In this document: positions 18,003 through 26,879 of the stretch, piece by piece | Layout of the letters: each line of letters begins with the position of its first letter | How positions within the stretch are numbered: the stretch's first letter is position 1 | DNA from: Bacteroidia bacterium | Lineage (GTDB): Bacteria > Bacteroidota > Bacteroidia > Palsa-965 | NCBI GenBank assembly: GCA_025454955.1 | Contig: JALONL010000018.1 | Location: forward strand, 1 to 64,000 | DNA: 64,000 bases | Reading direction: 5' to 3' | Notes under the pieces: generated by a model | What the model was told of the DNA's origin: nothing | The model's input: the letters and a program-made list of their open reading frames with translations, nothing else | The model's database searches: none | Translations under genes and position numbers: made by a program

Positions 18003-18169
18003 TTGTGTTTCTTTTGTGTGGTTTCTTTCAGCGCTTTCTGAGCCTGAATTTCGTCATTTTTTGTCACGAATCAATACCTACTCGATTAGGCTGGTTTTGT
18101 CTTGTGATTCAACTTTGCGCCACTGATCAGTGAATGAAAACGAAACATTAACAGAACTTAAACTAACAC

Positions 18170-19372
18170 ATGAATACGACTCACCTCTTTCCGGTTATCC
18201 GCACCGCAGTGATGCTTGCGGTTTCAGCATCAGTATTTTTAAACACATCGTGCCGCAACCGCGACGATGATGATGACCAGCCGGCTCCCACAGCCATAAA
18301 CCTGTGCAGCAATCCCACACAAAGCCTTACCAACTGGCGCGAAGGCGCTGATTATATTGTGGATTGCCAGTTTACCGTGGGCAGCGGCACACTCACCATT
18401 GCTCCGGGCACCGAAATTCAGTTTAGCTCCGGCGGCAGTATTGTAGTAGAAAATCAGGGGCGTATTGATGCCAATGGAACAGCCGCTGCACCCATTCGTT
18501 TTGTACCCACAGCCGGAACACCTTTCTGGGGCGGCGTGCTTGTCTTTTCAAGCTCTGTACATTCACTTGCATTTTGCGAATTTGTAAATGCAGGTGTGGC
18601 CGGTGCTTTTTCGTTTCCCTTTGGTGCCACTGCAGCTTTACATGTAGGTAAAGGAACCGTGAATATAAATAACTGCACCGTAAGAAATGCGGCCGGCGAC
18701 GGTGTGTATTTCAATGACTACGATGTAATCAGCATAAGCAGTTTTGCAAACAACACCATACGCGACAACAACGGTTTTCCGGTAGTAATAAGTGTGGCAT
18801 TGCTTAACAATCTGAACCTTACCAATAACCAGTTTACAGGCAACGGCACAAACCGGATCCGTTTGTACAACAGTGATCCGGTAGGTTCGCTTAACGGAAA
18901 TATTACCTGGAACAACCCCGGTATTCCTTTTGAATTCAGTAATTCGTCAAGCAATAACATTAACATCCAGCAATCATTAACCATAAATGCAGGTGTAACC
19001 CTGTTTGTGGAAAATGGGTTTTCTATTCAGGCCAACGGAACATTTGCAGTAAATGGTACGGCTGCACAACCTGTAATAATACAGGGTAAACAGTCGCTTG
19101 CAGGTTGGTGGCATGGAATTAACGTAGTGTCAAACAGTGTGGTAAATAATTTCAGCTACCTCACCGTAAGCGATGGCGGCGGCAATACGTGGATTGATTC
19201 CGACGTAAGTTGTATTGCAGTGGGCACATATACTTCTAACCCTGCACAACTTACCATGAGCAACTGCACCGTGCGCAACAGCCCCGGCTGTGGAATTGAA
19301 ACAAGTGCAACTGCTGTACTTAATCAAACCGGCACCACGTTTGTAAACGTAGCCAACAATATTTGTAATTAA
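18170..19372 (+). CDS. Lipoprotein with right-handed beta-helix domain
   Basis: This is a 400-residue exported lipoprotein. The signal peptide ends at the lipobox FLNTSC (Cys near residue 28), followed by an acidic DDDDD linker. The body consists of short beta-helix rungs rich in Asn, Gly, Val and Thr, with repeated FxNNxIxDNNGxP-like and NNCTVRN segments (near 165-172 and again near 367), as in parallel beta-helix or pectate-lyase-like surface proteins. No catalytic residues can be assigned. It is followed by two terminators in tandem and is therefore monocistronic. Confidence 0.75.
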   Translation: MNTTHLFPVIRTAVMLAVSASVFLNTSCRNRDDDDDQPAPTAINLCSNPTQSLTNWREGADYIVDCQFTVGSGTLTIAPGTEIQFSSGGSIVVENQGRIDANGTAAAPIRFVPTAGTPFWGGVLVFSSSVHSLAFCEFVNAGVAGAFSFPFGATAALHVGKGTVNINNCTVRNAAGDGVYFNDYDVISISSFANNTIRDNNGFPVVISVALLNNLNLTNNQFTGNGTNRIRLYNSDPVGSLNGNITWNNPGIPFEFSNSSSNNINIQQSLTINAGVTLFVENGFSIQANGTFAVNGTAAQPVIIQGKQSLAGWWHGINVVSNSVVNNFSYLTVSDGGGNTWIDSDVSCIAVGTYTSNPAQLTMSNCTVRNSPGCGIETSATAVLNQTGTTFVNVANNICN

Positions 19373-19379
19373 TTTCACT

Positions 19380-19416
19380 GAAACGGTTGATTTTTAGGGA
19401 ATCAGCCGTTTCGTTT
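19380..19416 (+). terminator. Intrinsic terminator 1 after the beta-helix lipoprotein
   Basis: Thirteen-pair stem gaaacggttgatt (19380-19392) / aatcagccgtttc (19400-19412) with one G-U pair and a 7-nt loop, followed by gtttt. It begins 7 nt after the stop codon. Confidence 0.75.
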
Positions 19417-19421
19417 TCAGA

Positions 19422-19462
19422 AGCAGACCGATTCCCCGCTGAATCGGTCTGCTTTGCTTTTC
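19422..19462 (+). terminator. Intrinsic terminator 2, tandem with the first
   Basis: Perfect 13-bp stem agcagaccgattc (19422-19434) / gaatcggtctgct (19441-19453), 6-nt loop, followed by ttgcttttctt. It lies 9 bp after terminator 1, insulating the downstream ABC-F gene from readthrough. Confidence 0.75.
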
Positions 19463-19497
19463 TTACCCCGAACATTCGCCAGCCGCCCCAAAATCGC

Positions 19498-19505
19498 TAC
19501 CTTTG
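19498..19505 (+). promoter_or_regulatory. Candidate -7 box of the ABC-F gene
   Basis: TACCTTTG matches TAnnTTTG exactly, 10 nt before the chosen ATG at 19516. It supports this start over the longer upstream frame. The -33 region is weak. Confidence 0.5.
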
Positions 19506-19515
19506 CGGCCGTTCC

Positions 19516-21465
19516 ATGATTTCAGTAAACAACATCACCGTAAGTTTCGGCGGCACTACGCTGTACGACGATATTTCCTTCCTCATCAACCAGCGCGACC
19601 GTATTGGTCTGGCTGGCCGAAACGGGGCCGGAAAATCAACCATGCTGCGCATCATTGCCGGTGAGCAGCGTCCCACCACAGGCGAAATTGCGCGCCCCAA
19701 CGATTGCACCATCGGCTACCTCGCACAGGATCTGGTGGCCACTTTGGGCAAAACCGTGTTCGACGAAACCGCCACCGCTTTCCGCGAACTCCGCGACCTC
19801 GAAGCCCGTGTGGAATTTATCGGCAACGAACTCGCCACACGCACCGACTACGAAAGCGATGAGTACATGAATCTCATTCACGAACTCACCGAAGCCAATG
19901 AACGTCTCCACCTGCTCGGCGGCGAGTCGATGGATGCGCAGATCGAACAAACACTTTTCGGCCTGGGCTTCGAACGCAAAGACCTGAACCGCCTCACCGA
20001 CGAGTTCAGCGGCGGATGGCGTATGCGCATTGAGCTGGCCAAAATTCTCCTGCAAAAGCCCAACCTGCTCCTGCTCGACGAGCCCACCAACCACCTCGAT
20101 ATCGAGTCTATCCAGTGGCTCGAAACTTTCCTGAAAGATTATTACGGCGCAGTGGTGCTCGTGTCGCACGATAAAGCATTCCTCGATAACATCACCACAC
20201 GCACCATCGAAATTTCGCTCGGCAAGGCTTTCGACTACAAAGCCAATTATTCGCGCTACCTCGAACTCCGCAAAGAACGCCGCGATACACAAATGGCTGC
20301 GGCCAAAAACCAGCAGAAATTTATCGACAAAACCGAGCAACTGATTGATAAGTACCGCGCAAAAGCCAACAAGGCTTCCTTTGCGCAGTCGCTCATCAAA
20401 AAGCTCGATAAGCTCGAAATTATTGAGGTTGACGATGAAGACAACCTCTCCATGCGTTTCCGTTTTCCGCCCGCGCCCCGCTCGGGAAAAGTGGTGGTGG
20501 AAGCACAGCGTGCAAAGAAAATGTATGGCGAGAAAACCATCTTTGCCGATGTGGATGTGATGATTGAACGCGGCGACCGCATTGCGCTGGTGGGCCGAAA
20601 CGGCGAAGGTAAATCCACATTCAGCCGCCTCATTATGGGCGAAGCCACTACCGATGGCCTTGTAAACGTTGGTCACAACGTAAACATAGGCTACTTCGCG
20701 CAGGACGATGCCGACACACTCGACGGCGACAAAACCGTGTTTGACACCATCGACGAAATTGCGCTCGGCGACGTGCGCAAGCAGGTGCGCGGCATTCTCG
20801 GTTCGTTCCTTTTCAGCGGCGACACGGTGGACAAAAAAGTAAAAGTGCTTTCGGGCGGCGAACGTACACGCCTTGCCCTTTGCCGCCTCATGCTGCAGCC
20901 CTACAACCTGCTCCTGCTCGACGAACCAACCAACCACCTCGACATGCGCTCGAAAGAAGTTCTCAAAGGCGCATTGATGAATTACGACGGCACACTCATC
21001 GTAGTATCGCACGACCGCGATTTTTTGCAGGGCCTCACCGGCAAAGTGTTGGAGTTTCGCAGCGGCCGCGTAAAAGAATACATCGGCGATGTGTATGACT
21101 TCCTCCGCGACCGCAAAATCGACAATTTCGCCGCACTCGAACGCAAAGACAATCCTTTCGTAAACAGCACACCCAAAACCGATACACCCAAAACCGGAAG
21201 CAGCGAAAATGCCGCCCGGCAAGAGCAGAAGAAACTTCAGGAAAAGGAAATGCGCCAGATCAAAACACGCATTGCCCGCCTCGAAGAAGAAATCGGCAAA
21301 CTCGAAGCTGAAATTAAAATCTTCGACGAGCAACTGGCCGATCCTGAAAAGTATCAGAAGCTGGTGAACGACAAGGCTGCATTTGCAGAGTATGAAGCCA
21401 AACGCAAGCGATTGGATAATGTGATGAATGAGTGGGAAGCGGCGTTGCTTGAACTGGAAGGGTAA
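19516..21465 (+). CDS. ABC-F family ATPase (ribosome-associated, Uup/EttA type)
   Basis: This 649-residue soluble protein has two ABC domains and no membrane part. The first domain has GRNGAGKST near residue 36, signature FSGGWRMR and Walker B LLLLDEPTNHLD. The second has GRNGEGKST near 364, LSGGERTR and LLLLDEPTNHLD. A charged linker joins them, and the C-terminus (about 555-645) is a coiled coil rich in Lys and Glu, as in Uup. ABC-F proteins act on the ribosomal E site in translation or on antibiotic-stalled ribosomes. ATG at 19516 is chosen because MISVNNITVSFGG is the usual start and a -7 box and terminators lie just upstream; the frame itself opens 43 codons earlier. Confidence 0.9.
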   Translation: MISVNNITVSFGGTTLYDDISFLINQRDRIGLAGRNGAGKSTMLRIIAGEQRPTTGEIARPNDCTIGYLAQDLVATLGKTVFDETATAFRELRDLEARVEFIGNELATRTDYESDEYMNLIHELTEANERLHLLGGESMDAQIEQTLFGLGFERKDLNRLTDEFSGGWRMRIELAKILLQKPNLLLLDEPTNHLDIESIQWLETFLKDYYGAVVLVSHDKAFLDNITTRTIEISLGKAFDYKANYSRYLELRKERRDTQMAAAKNQQKFIDKTEQLIDKYRAKANKASFAQSLIKKLDKLEIIEVDDEDNLSMRFRFPPAPRSGKVVVEAQRAKKMYGEKTIFADVDVMIERGDRIALVGRNGEGKSTFSRLIMGEATTDGLVNVGHNVNIGYFAQDDADTLDGDKTVFDTIDEIALGDVRKQVRGILGSFLFSGDTVDKKVKVLSGGERTRLALCRLMLQPYNLLLLDEPTNHLDMRSKEVLKGALMNYDGTLIVVSHDRDFLQGLTGKVLEFRSGRVKEYIGDVYDFLRDRKIDNFAALERKDNPFVNSTPKTDTPKTGSSENAARQEQKKLQEKEMRQIKTRIARLEEEIGKLEAEIKIFDEQLADPEKYQKLVNDKAAFAEYEAKRKRLDNVMNEWEAALLELEG

Positions 21466-21490
21466 ACAAATAAGCTGATTTTACTTTCTG

Positions 21491-21526
21491 AAAAAAAGTC
21501 GTCTTCCCTTTGGGAGGCGATTTTTT
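21491..21526 (+). terminator. Intrinsic terminator after the ABC-F gene
   Basis: Stem tcgtcttccc (21499-21508) / gggaggcga (21512-21520) with one bulge and a 3-nt loop, followed by six T. It lies 34 bp after the stop codon. Confidence 0.7.
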
Positions 21527-21642
21527 ACGGAATATTTGTAAATTTTAATTTCCTTTTTTAATATTAAATTATTCGATTGTAAACGTTTGTTGTTCGATTA
21601 GATTGTATCGGTTATGCTAAATTGTTTCGAAAACAAACAACC

Positions 21643-22695
21643 ATGAAAAACATTCAGTTATTTTTTCTGCTCTTTGCCATGCTTCTGCCCGGCATTCATT
21701 CCTGCCGAAAAGAACCTCAAACCCTAAAAAATGGTAAAACCAATCTGCTCAGACAAAGTAATTGTCAGATTGAAGTAAGTTCGGTTTGTGGCAATACCAT
21801 GCTTTCGTTTCCTTCGCAGGCGGCTTATGACTATGCTTACGACTGTTTGTTTGAGGAGTACGAAACCTGGAACGACAATTTCGATGCACAACATGCAAAT
21901 CTCAACGATGAGGATTTGAACGATCTGATAGAAGCCACCGGCTGGGATGAAGAACAAACACTCATTGATTTTGAAAACAGTCAGGGGCTGTATTCCCTTC
22001 GCACAAAACTACGTGCCGATGAATTGGTGTGGCTTGCTACCGGCACGTTCGACCCGCTTACCGATCCTAATAATCATTATGTGGATGATCCGGTAGAACA
22101 GGCCTTGCTTAACGATAAAGGAATGATTATGATTGACGGGGAAATATTTATTTACCGGGAAGATGGTTCTATTTACCGAATTACCAATGGTGATTGTAAT
22201 CTGGCATTGAGTGTGGCTGCCGATCCGGCTTCGGTGAGCGATCCGAATGTGGTGGTGGTGGCTGCGGCGGGTAATCCGGATGATAATTGTAAGTTTAAAG
22301 AGAGAAACAGAAAGGATACGATATGGGATAGTGATCCTAATAAAATGTTTAGATGGTATTTGAAATTCAGCAAAGGAGCAACTCAATCCAAAGCATGTGC
22401 TAAAATTGTTAATTTTAAGAGAAAAAGTAATACTTCGGACTGGAGAAGGTTCAGAACAATGTGTGATGTAGAGGTTTCCGGGCAAGCCAGAAGTTTGGAT
22501 AATTGCACGCGAGTTGATTCTTTTTCAGTGGGTTGTCCAAGAGTATTATTCAATCAAAATTATTGTGCAAGAAAGAAAAGAATAAGAAGAGTGGGTAAAA
22601 GTAATTTGGGGAGAGACGCTAAAATACAGAGACTTGATGTTGCGGGATATTATGAAGCCGGGGGAACGGCTATTCGAAGATACTTAACCTGGTAA
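21643..22695 (+). CDS. Lipoprotein of unknown function
   Basis: This is a 350-residue exported protein starting at ATG 21643; a TTG seven codons upstream is less likely. The signal peptide ends at a lipobox-like PGIHSC (Cys near residue 22). An acidic region at about 55-170 (NLNDEDLNDLIEATGWDEE) is followed by a Val/Ala-rich linker and a basic, cysteine-containing C-terminal part from about 205 onward, where arginines are mostly AGA codons, unlike the first half. I do not recognise the family. The stop is 10 bp before the next gene, so the two are co-transcribed. Confidence 0.65.
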   Translation: MKNIQLFFLLFAMLLPGIHSCRKEPQTLKNGKTNLLRQSNCQIEVSSVCGNTMLSFPSQAAYDYAYDCLFEEYETWNDNFDAQHANLNDEDLNDLIEATGWDEEQTLIDFENSQGLYSLRTKLRADELVWLATGTFDPLTDPNNHYVDDPVEQALLNDKGMIMIDGEIFIYREDGSIYRITNGDCNLALSVAADPASVSDPNVVVVAAAGNPDDNCKFKERNRKDTIWDSDPNKMFRWYLKFSKGATQSKACAKIVNFKRKSNTSDWRRFRTMCDVEVSGQARSLDNCTRVDSFSVGCPRVLFNQNYCARKKRIRRVGKSNLGRDAKIQRLDVAGYYEAGGTAIRRYLTW

Positions 22696-22705
22696 GCTAT
22701 AAATT

Positions 22706-23476
22706 ATGAGATTACTAATAGTTGTTTTTTCGTTTATGCTGCTGAGTACACTTTCGGCACAGTCGATAAGCTTTGGTTTTATCGGTTGCGCCGGATTTGC
22801 ACCACAGGTAATTGTAAATAATGCGCAGGGGCCGTTTCTGTTTGATAGAAAATCGGGACATTTTGCGCAGGGAGGACTATTTTTTTCTTATCAAACAAAA
22901 ACAAACTGGCGCTTCCGCTTATCAGAGCAGGGAACAGCTACGCAATATGGTTTTCGTGTTGATTTTGATCCCGCTCTCCAACCTGAAGTTCCAATAAGTT
23001 CTTATAGTGTATTTCGTTCATGGCTTACGTCTCGTCAGGCGAGTATAGATGTGGGCATACCTGTATTGGTGGGAAATAAACAAGTACTAATAATAGCCGG
23101 AATAGGGTTGAGACGCATTCTCAGTTCAGGCGACAGTTATTCATTTGTGATAGGAATTGCCCCTAATCAGTCTGTGCAATGTTTTCGCAGCCGTGTAACA
23201 CAAGGTGGAGGTAACTACCTGTGTGGAATGCTGGGAGCAGAAAAACAAATTCGAATCTGGAAGAATTACGAGATTTCTGCCGGAGTGATATTTCAGCTCA
23301 CCGAAAGTCCCGAGGCTTATGGTCGCTACGAATATTTCCCAGCCCGAACCGTGAGCTATTCTTCCGGCCAATTTACTGTTTCCTCTTTTAGCGCCTCATT
23401 CAGGCTGGCAGCACCGGTTTTATGGTGGAAAAAGAAAACCCCGGCCCCGGCCACCACATCCTCCTCAATTAATTAA
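22706..23476 (+). CDS. Exported protein of unknown function, possibly an outer-membrane beta-barrel
   Basis: This is a 256-residue protein with a signal peptide ending near LSAQ (residue 19). The remainder alternates hydrophobic and polar residues with many aromatic and Gly residues (FGFIGCAGFAPQ, GGLFFSYQTKTNWRFRLSEQ), which suggests a small beta-barrel of the porin or OmpA-like type. The C-terminus WWKKKTPAPATTSSSIN is hydrophilic and does not end in the usual aromatic residue. It follows the preceding lipoprotein gene closely. The his-operon promoter begins 1 bp after its stop codon. Confidence 0.6.
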   Translation: MRLLIVVFSFMLLSTLSAQSISFGFIGCAGFAPQVIVNNAQGPFLFDRKSGHFAQGGLFFSYQTKTNWRFRLSEQGTATQYGFRVDFDPALQPEVPISSYSVFRSWLTSRQASIDVGIPVLVGNKQVLIIAGIGLRRILSSGDSYSFVIGIAPNQSVQCFRSRVTQGGGNYLCGMLGAEKQIRIWKNYEISAGVIFQLTESPEAYGRYEYFPARTVSYSSGQFTVSSFSASFRLAAPVLWWKKKTPAPATTSSSIN

Positions 23477-23507
23477 TTTGGAAATTACAATCAACCTCCT
23501 AATTTTG
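23477..23507 (+). promoter_or_regulatory. Promoter of the his half of the his-trp superoperon
   Basis: TTTG at 23477-23480, 19-nt spacer, TAATTTTG at 23500-23507: an exact match to the Bacteroidota TTTG/TAnnTTTG consensus. The predicted transcript starts near 23514, giving a very short untranslated stretch before the leader peptide ATG at 23520. Confidence 0.7.
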
Positions 23508-23519
23508 TCACCGCATACC

Positions 23520-23582
23520 ATGCAGGCACTCGTTCACATCCATCATCATCACGCAACCGCAACGCGGGTGGCTGTGCATTGA
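23520..23582 (+). CDS. hisL: his operon leader peptide (attenuator sensor)
   Basis: This is a 20-codon ORF read from the sequence: MQALVHIHHHHATATRVAVH, then TGA. Six of the 20 codons are His, four of them in a row. It starts 13 nt after the -7 box of a consensus promoter and is followed 25 nt later by an intrinsic terminator, with hisG next. This is the classic arrangement of ribosome-mediated attenuation: stalling at His codons when His-tRNA is scarce would favour the antiterminator. A plausible antiterminator pairs gggtggct (23566-23573) with the left arm of the terminator. Confidence 0.9.
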   Translation: MQALVHIHHHHATATRVAVH

Positions 23583-23607
23583 TGGTTCTGAACGGGAATC
23601 TCATCTC

Positions 23608-23641
23608 AGGCTCACCCAACAGGTGGGCCTTTTTGTTTTTT
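23608..23641 (+). terminator. his attenuator terminator
   Basis: Nine-pair stem aggctcacc (23608-23616) / ggtgggcct (23622-23630) with one G-U pair and loop caaca, followed by tttttgttttttt. It lies between the His-rich leader peptide and hisG and would stop transcription when histidine is plentiful. Confidence 0.88.
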
Positions 23642-23667
23642 ATCAATTCTGTTTCAACCAAAAAAAT

Positions 23668-24528
23668 ATGTCAGCCAAACTTCGAATTGCCATTCAGAAA
23701 TCGGGTCGCCTTAACGACGATTCCATCCGCCTTCTGCGCGAATGCGGAATTGAAATCAACAACGGCCAGCAGAAACTCAAAGCCGAAGCCTACAATTTTC
23801 CGCTCGAAGTGTTTTTTCTCCGCGATGATGATATTCCGCAATATGTGGAAGACGGAGTGGCCGATATTGGCATTGTGGGCGAAAATGTATTGCTCGAAAA
23901 AGGGCGCAAGGCGAAAATGATTGAGCGTCTTGGCTTCGGGAAATGCCGCCTTTCGCTGGCTATTCCGCGAAACGAAAAGTACAAATCGGTGCAGGATCTT
24001 AACGGGAAACGCATTGCCACGTCGTACCCTAATTTGCTGAAACGTTATCTGAAAAAGCAACACATCACCGCCGAAATTCACGAAATAAGCGGATCGGTGG
24101 AAATTGCGCCGGGTATCGGGCTGGCCGATGCAATCTGCGATTTGGTGAGTTCGGGCAGCACATTGCTTACCAACGGCCTGCGCGAAGTGGAAACCGTGCT
24201 TCAGTCGGAAGCCGTGCTGGTGGCCAATCACAACCTTAACAACGAGCAACAGCGCATTCTCGAACGGCTGATTTTTCGTTTGCACGCCGTGCGCAAGGCG
24301 CGTCACAACAAGTACATTCTGCTCAATGCGCCCGACAAGCAACTGCCCGAAATAATTTCGCTCATTCCCGGCATGAAAAGTCCCACCATTTTGCCGCTGG
24401 CGCAAAAAGGCTGGAGTTCGGTACATTCGGTAATTCAGGAAGATGAATTCTGGGACATTATCGAACGCCTGAAAGCCGCGGGCGCAGAGGGAATTTTGGT
24501 TGTACCGATTGAAAAAATGATTTTGTAA
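23668..24528 (+). CDS. hisG: ATP phosphoribosyltransferase, long form
   Basis: HisG joins ATP and PRPP, the committed first step of histidine synthesis. ATG at 23668 gives 286 residues, the long form with a C-terminal ACT-like regulatory domain that binds histidine. The start region KLRIAIQKSGRL, the substrate loop DIGIVGENVL near residue 67, the PRPP loop ISSGSTLLTNGL-like VSSGSTLLTNGL near 157 and the C-terminal GAEGILVVPIEKMIL are typical. The frame opens 15 codons earlier, inside the leader region, but that start would overlap the attenuator. It overlaps hisD by 1 nt. Confidence 0.95.
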   Translation: MSAKLRIAIQKSGRLNDDSIRLLRECGIEINNGQQKLKAEAYNFPLEVFFLRDDDIPQYVEDGVADIGIVGENVLLEKGRKAKMIERLGFGKCRLSLAIPRNEKYKSVQDLNGKRIATSYPNLLKRYLKKQHITAEIHEISGSVEIAPGIGLADAICDLVSSGSTLLTNGLREVETVLQSEAVLVANHNLNNEQQRILERLIFRLHAVRKARHNKYILLNAPDKQLPEIISLIPGMKSPTILPLAQKGWSSVHSVIQEDEFWDIIERLKAAGAEGILVVPIEKMIL

Positions 24529-25820
24529 TGCAGTTCATACTCAATCCTCCACAAGCTCAGTGGCCCGAAATTCTGCGCCGGCCCGTGGCCGATGCATCGG
24601 TACTTGAACCGGCTGTGCAGCAAATACTCGATGCCGTGCGCACAGAAGGCGATGCAGCCGTAACTCGTTTTGCCGAAATGTTCGACGGCCCGGTGCTTGC
24701 TGAATTTCTTGTGCCGCAATCGCAGTTTGAAGCAGCAGAAGCCGCACTCAGCAGCGAACTCAAAGCGGCCATTTTGCTGGCGGCAAACAACATCAGGCAA
24801 TTTCATGCGGTACAGCTTGGCGGCGAACTTGTGGTGGAAACCATGCCGGGCGTGGTATGCAGCCGCCGCAGTGTGGGCATCGAACGTGTGGGCCTGTACA
24901 TTCCGGGAGGCACTGCGCCGTTGTTTTCCACTGTGCTCATGCTGGGCATTCCCGCACAACTTGCCGGTTGCCGCGAAATAATTTTATGCACACCGCCGCA
25001 GCAAAACGGCAATGTACATCCTGCCGTATTGTTTGCCGCGCAAACTTGCGGTATTACAAAAGTGTTTGCCGTGGGCGGTGTACAGGCCATTGCGGCTATG
25101 GCCTACGGCACCGAAAGCATTCCAAAGACATACAAAATTTTCGGGCCGGGCAATCAATACGTCACCTGCGCCAAACGTTTGCTTGCGCGCGATGGAATTG
25201 CGATAGATATGCCCGCCGGCCCATCCGAAGTAGCCGTGCTGGCCGACGATTCGGTGCCGCCTGCGTTTGTGGCCGCCGATCTTCTCGCACAGGCCGAACA
25301 CGGTGCCGACAGTCAGGTGCTGCTGGTGGCCACCTCCGAAACCGTGCTCGAAAACGTGCGCCGTGAAATTGAATTGCAACTCGCACAACTCCCGCGCCGC
25401 GATGTAACTGCCGCCGCCTTGCAGTACAGCCGTTTCATAACCGTGCCCAACGAACGCACTGCCATGCAACTGCTCAACACATATTCGCCCGAACACCTCA
25501 TTCTGGCCTGCCGCAATGCAGAGTTGCTTTGCAACGAAGTCATAAACGCCGGCTCTGTGTTTGTAGGCGCCTGGTCGCCCGAAAGCGTGGGCGATTATGC
25601 CTCCGGCACCAACCACACCCTGCCCACCAACGGCTTTGCCACGGCGTGGAGCGGCGTTTCGGTTGACAGCTTCGTAAAAAAAATTACCTTTCAGCAACTC
25701 ACTCCGCAAGGCTTGCAGCAAATTGGCCACGCCGTAGAAACACTGGCCGAAGCCGAAGGCCTGCAGGCTCACCGCAATGCCGTTACTGTTCGACTTAATT
25801 ACCTCTCCACATCACGATAA
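24528..25820 (+). CDS. hisD: Histidinol dehydrogenase
   Basis: HisD performs the last two oxidations, histidinol to histidinal to histidine, with NAD and zinc. This 430-residue protein has normal length for the family. It shows YIPGGTAPLFSTVLMLG near residue 124, the signature segment KTYKIFGPGNQYVTCAKR near 200, MPAGPSEVAVLAD near 227, and the GSVFVGAWSPESVGDYASG block near 343 with the catalytic region NHTLPT. Its ATG overlaps the hisG stop (TAATG), so the two are translationally coupled. Confidence 0.95.
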   Translation: MQFILNPPQAQWPEILRRPVADASVLEPAVQQILDAVRTEGDAAVTRFAEMFDGPVLAEFLVPQSQFEAAEAALSSELKAAILLAANNIRQFHAVQLGGELVVETMPGVVCSRRSVGIERVGLYIPGGTAPLFSTVLMLGIPAQLAGCREIILCTPPQQNGNVHPAVLFAAQTCGITKVFAVGGVQAIAAMAYGTESIPKTYKIFGPGNQYVTCAKRLLARDGIAIDMPAGPSEVAVLADDSVPPAFVAADLLAQAEHGADSQVLLVATSETVLENVRREIELQLAQLPRRDVTAAALQYSRFITVPNERTAMQLLNTYSPEHLILACRNAELLCNEVINAGSVFVGAWSPESVGDYASGTNHTLPTNGFATAWSGVSVDSFVKKITFQQLTPQGLQQIGHAVETLAEAEGLQAHRNAVTVRLNYLSTSR

Positions 25821-25823
25821 ATC

Positions 25824-26879
25824 ATGTTTGAATTCAATTTCCAGCAACTCCTTCGCAGCAATATCCGCAGCCTTGTGCCTTACTCCTCGGCCCGTGCCGA
25901 GTTTAAGGGCCTTGCATCGGTGTGGCTCGATGCCAACGAAAACGCCTGGGGATCGCCCACGACAACGGCATACAACCGCTACCCCGATCCGATGCAGATG
26001 AAGCTCAAACAAAAACTCAGCAGCATAAAAGGCCTGCTGCCCGATTGTATGTTTATCGGCAACGGCAGCGACGAAGCCATCGACCTGCTTTTCCGCGCCT
26101 GCTGCAATCCCGGCAAAGACAATGTGGTGGTGTGTCCGCCCACCTACGGCATGTACGAAGTAAGCGCGAATATTAACGACGTGGAAGTGCGCCGCGTGCC
26201 GCTGCTTCCCGATTTTCAGCTCGACCTCGAACGGATTTCGGAAGCAGTGGACGAATGCACAAAAATTATTTTCCTCTGTTCGCCAAACAACCCCACCGGC
26301 AATTGTCTCCACCGCGAAGACATTGAAATTGTACTTCACAATTTCAACGGCCTTGTGGTAATAGACGAAGCCTACATCAACTACGCGCGCCACCGCAGCT
26401 TTATTCCCGACCTTACCGAATATCCCAATCTGGTAGTGCTGCAAACACTTTCCAAAGCCTGGGGCCTTGCCGGACTGCGCATAGGCATGGCCTTTGCCTC
26501 GCCCGAAATAATTGAAGTGCTCAACCGTATAAAACCACCTTACAACGTAAGCGAAGCCACACAGCAACTTGCGCTCGACGCATTGGAGCACACCACGCAG
26601 GTAAACACACAGATTCGAAAAACGGTGGAAGAACGCGATATGCTTATACCGCGCATTGCCAACCTCGGGTTTGTGCAAAAAGTATATCCTTCAGAAGCCA
26701 ACTTCCTGCTCGTAAAAATGGACGATCCGAAACGTGTGTACACCGGATTGACAGAAAAAGGCATTGTGGTGCGCGACCGCTCCTCGCAACCCGGTTGCGA
26801 AGGCTGCCTGCGCATTACCATTGGCACACCCGAAGAAAACATGAAACTGATAGACACCCTGAAAAATCTTGTACAATGA
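25824..26879 (+). CDS. hisC: Histidinol-phosphate aminotransferase
   Basis: HisC is a PLP-dependent class I/II aminotransferase converting imidazole acetol phosphate and glutamate to histidinol phosphate. It has 351 residues. It shows the substrate-binding LDANENAWG near residue 36, [10 protein letters not shown] near 78, SPNNPTGN near 152, [10 protein letters not shown] near 178, and the PLP lysine in [14 protein letters not shown] near 210. It lies 3 bp after hisD and overlaps hisB by 4 nt (ATGA). It is unambiguous by context and motifs. Confidence 0.94.
   Translation: MFEFNFQQLLRSNIRSLVPYSSARAEFKGLASVWLDANENAWGSPTTTAYNRYPDPMQMKLKQKLSSIKGLLPDCMFIGNGSDEAIDLLFRACCNPGKDNVVVCPPTYGMYEVSANINDVEVRRVPLLPDFQLDLERISEAVDECTKIIFLCSPNNPTGNCLHREDIEIVLHNFNGLVVIDEAYINYARHRSFIPDLTEYPNLVVLQTLSKAWGLAGLRIGMAFASPEIIEVLNRIKPPYNVSEATQQLALDALEHTTQVNTQIRKTVEERDMLIPRIANLGFVQKVYPSEANFLLVKMDDPKRVYTGLTEKGIVVRDRSSQPGCEGCLRITIGTPEENMKLIDTLKNLVQ

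Noticed and set aside
19636-21333. A 565-codon open frame on the strand opposite the ABC-F gene
   Set aside because: Antisense shadow of a high-GC third-position gene; the ABC-F reading has all family motifs.
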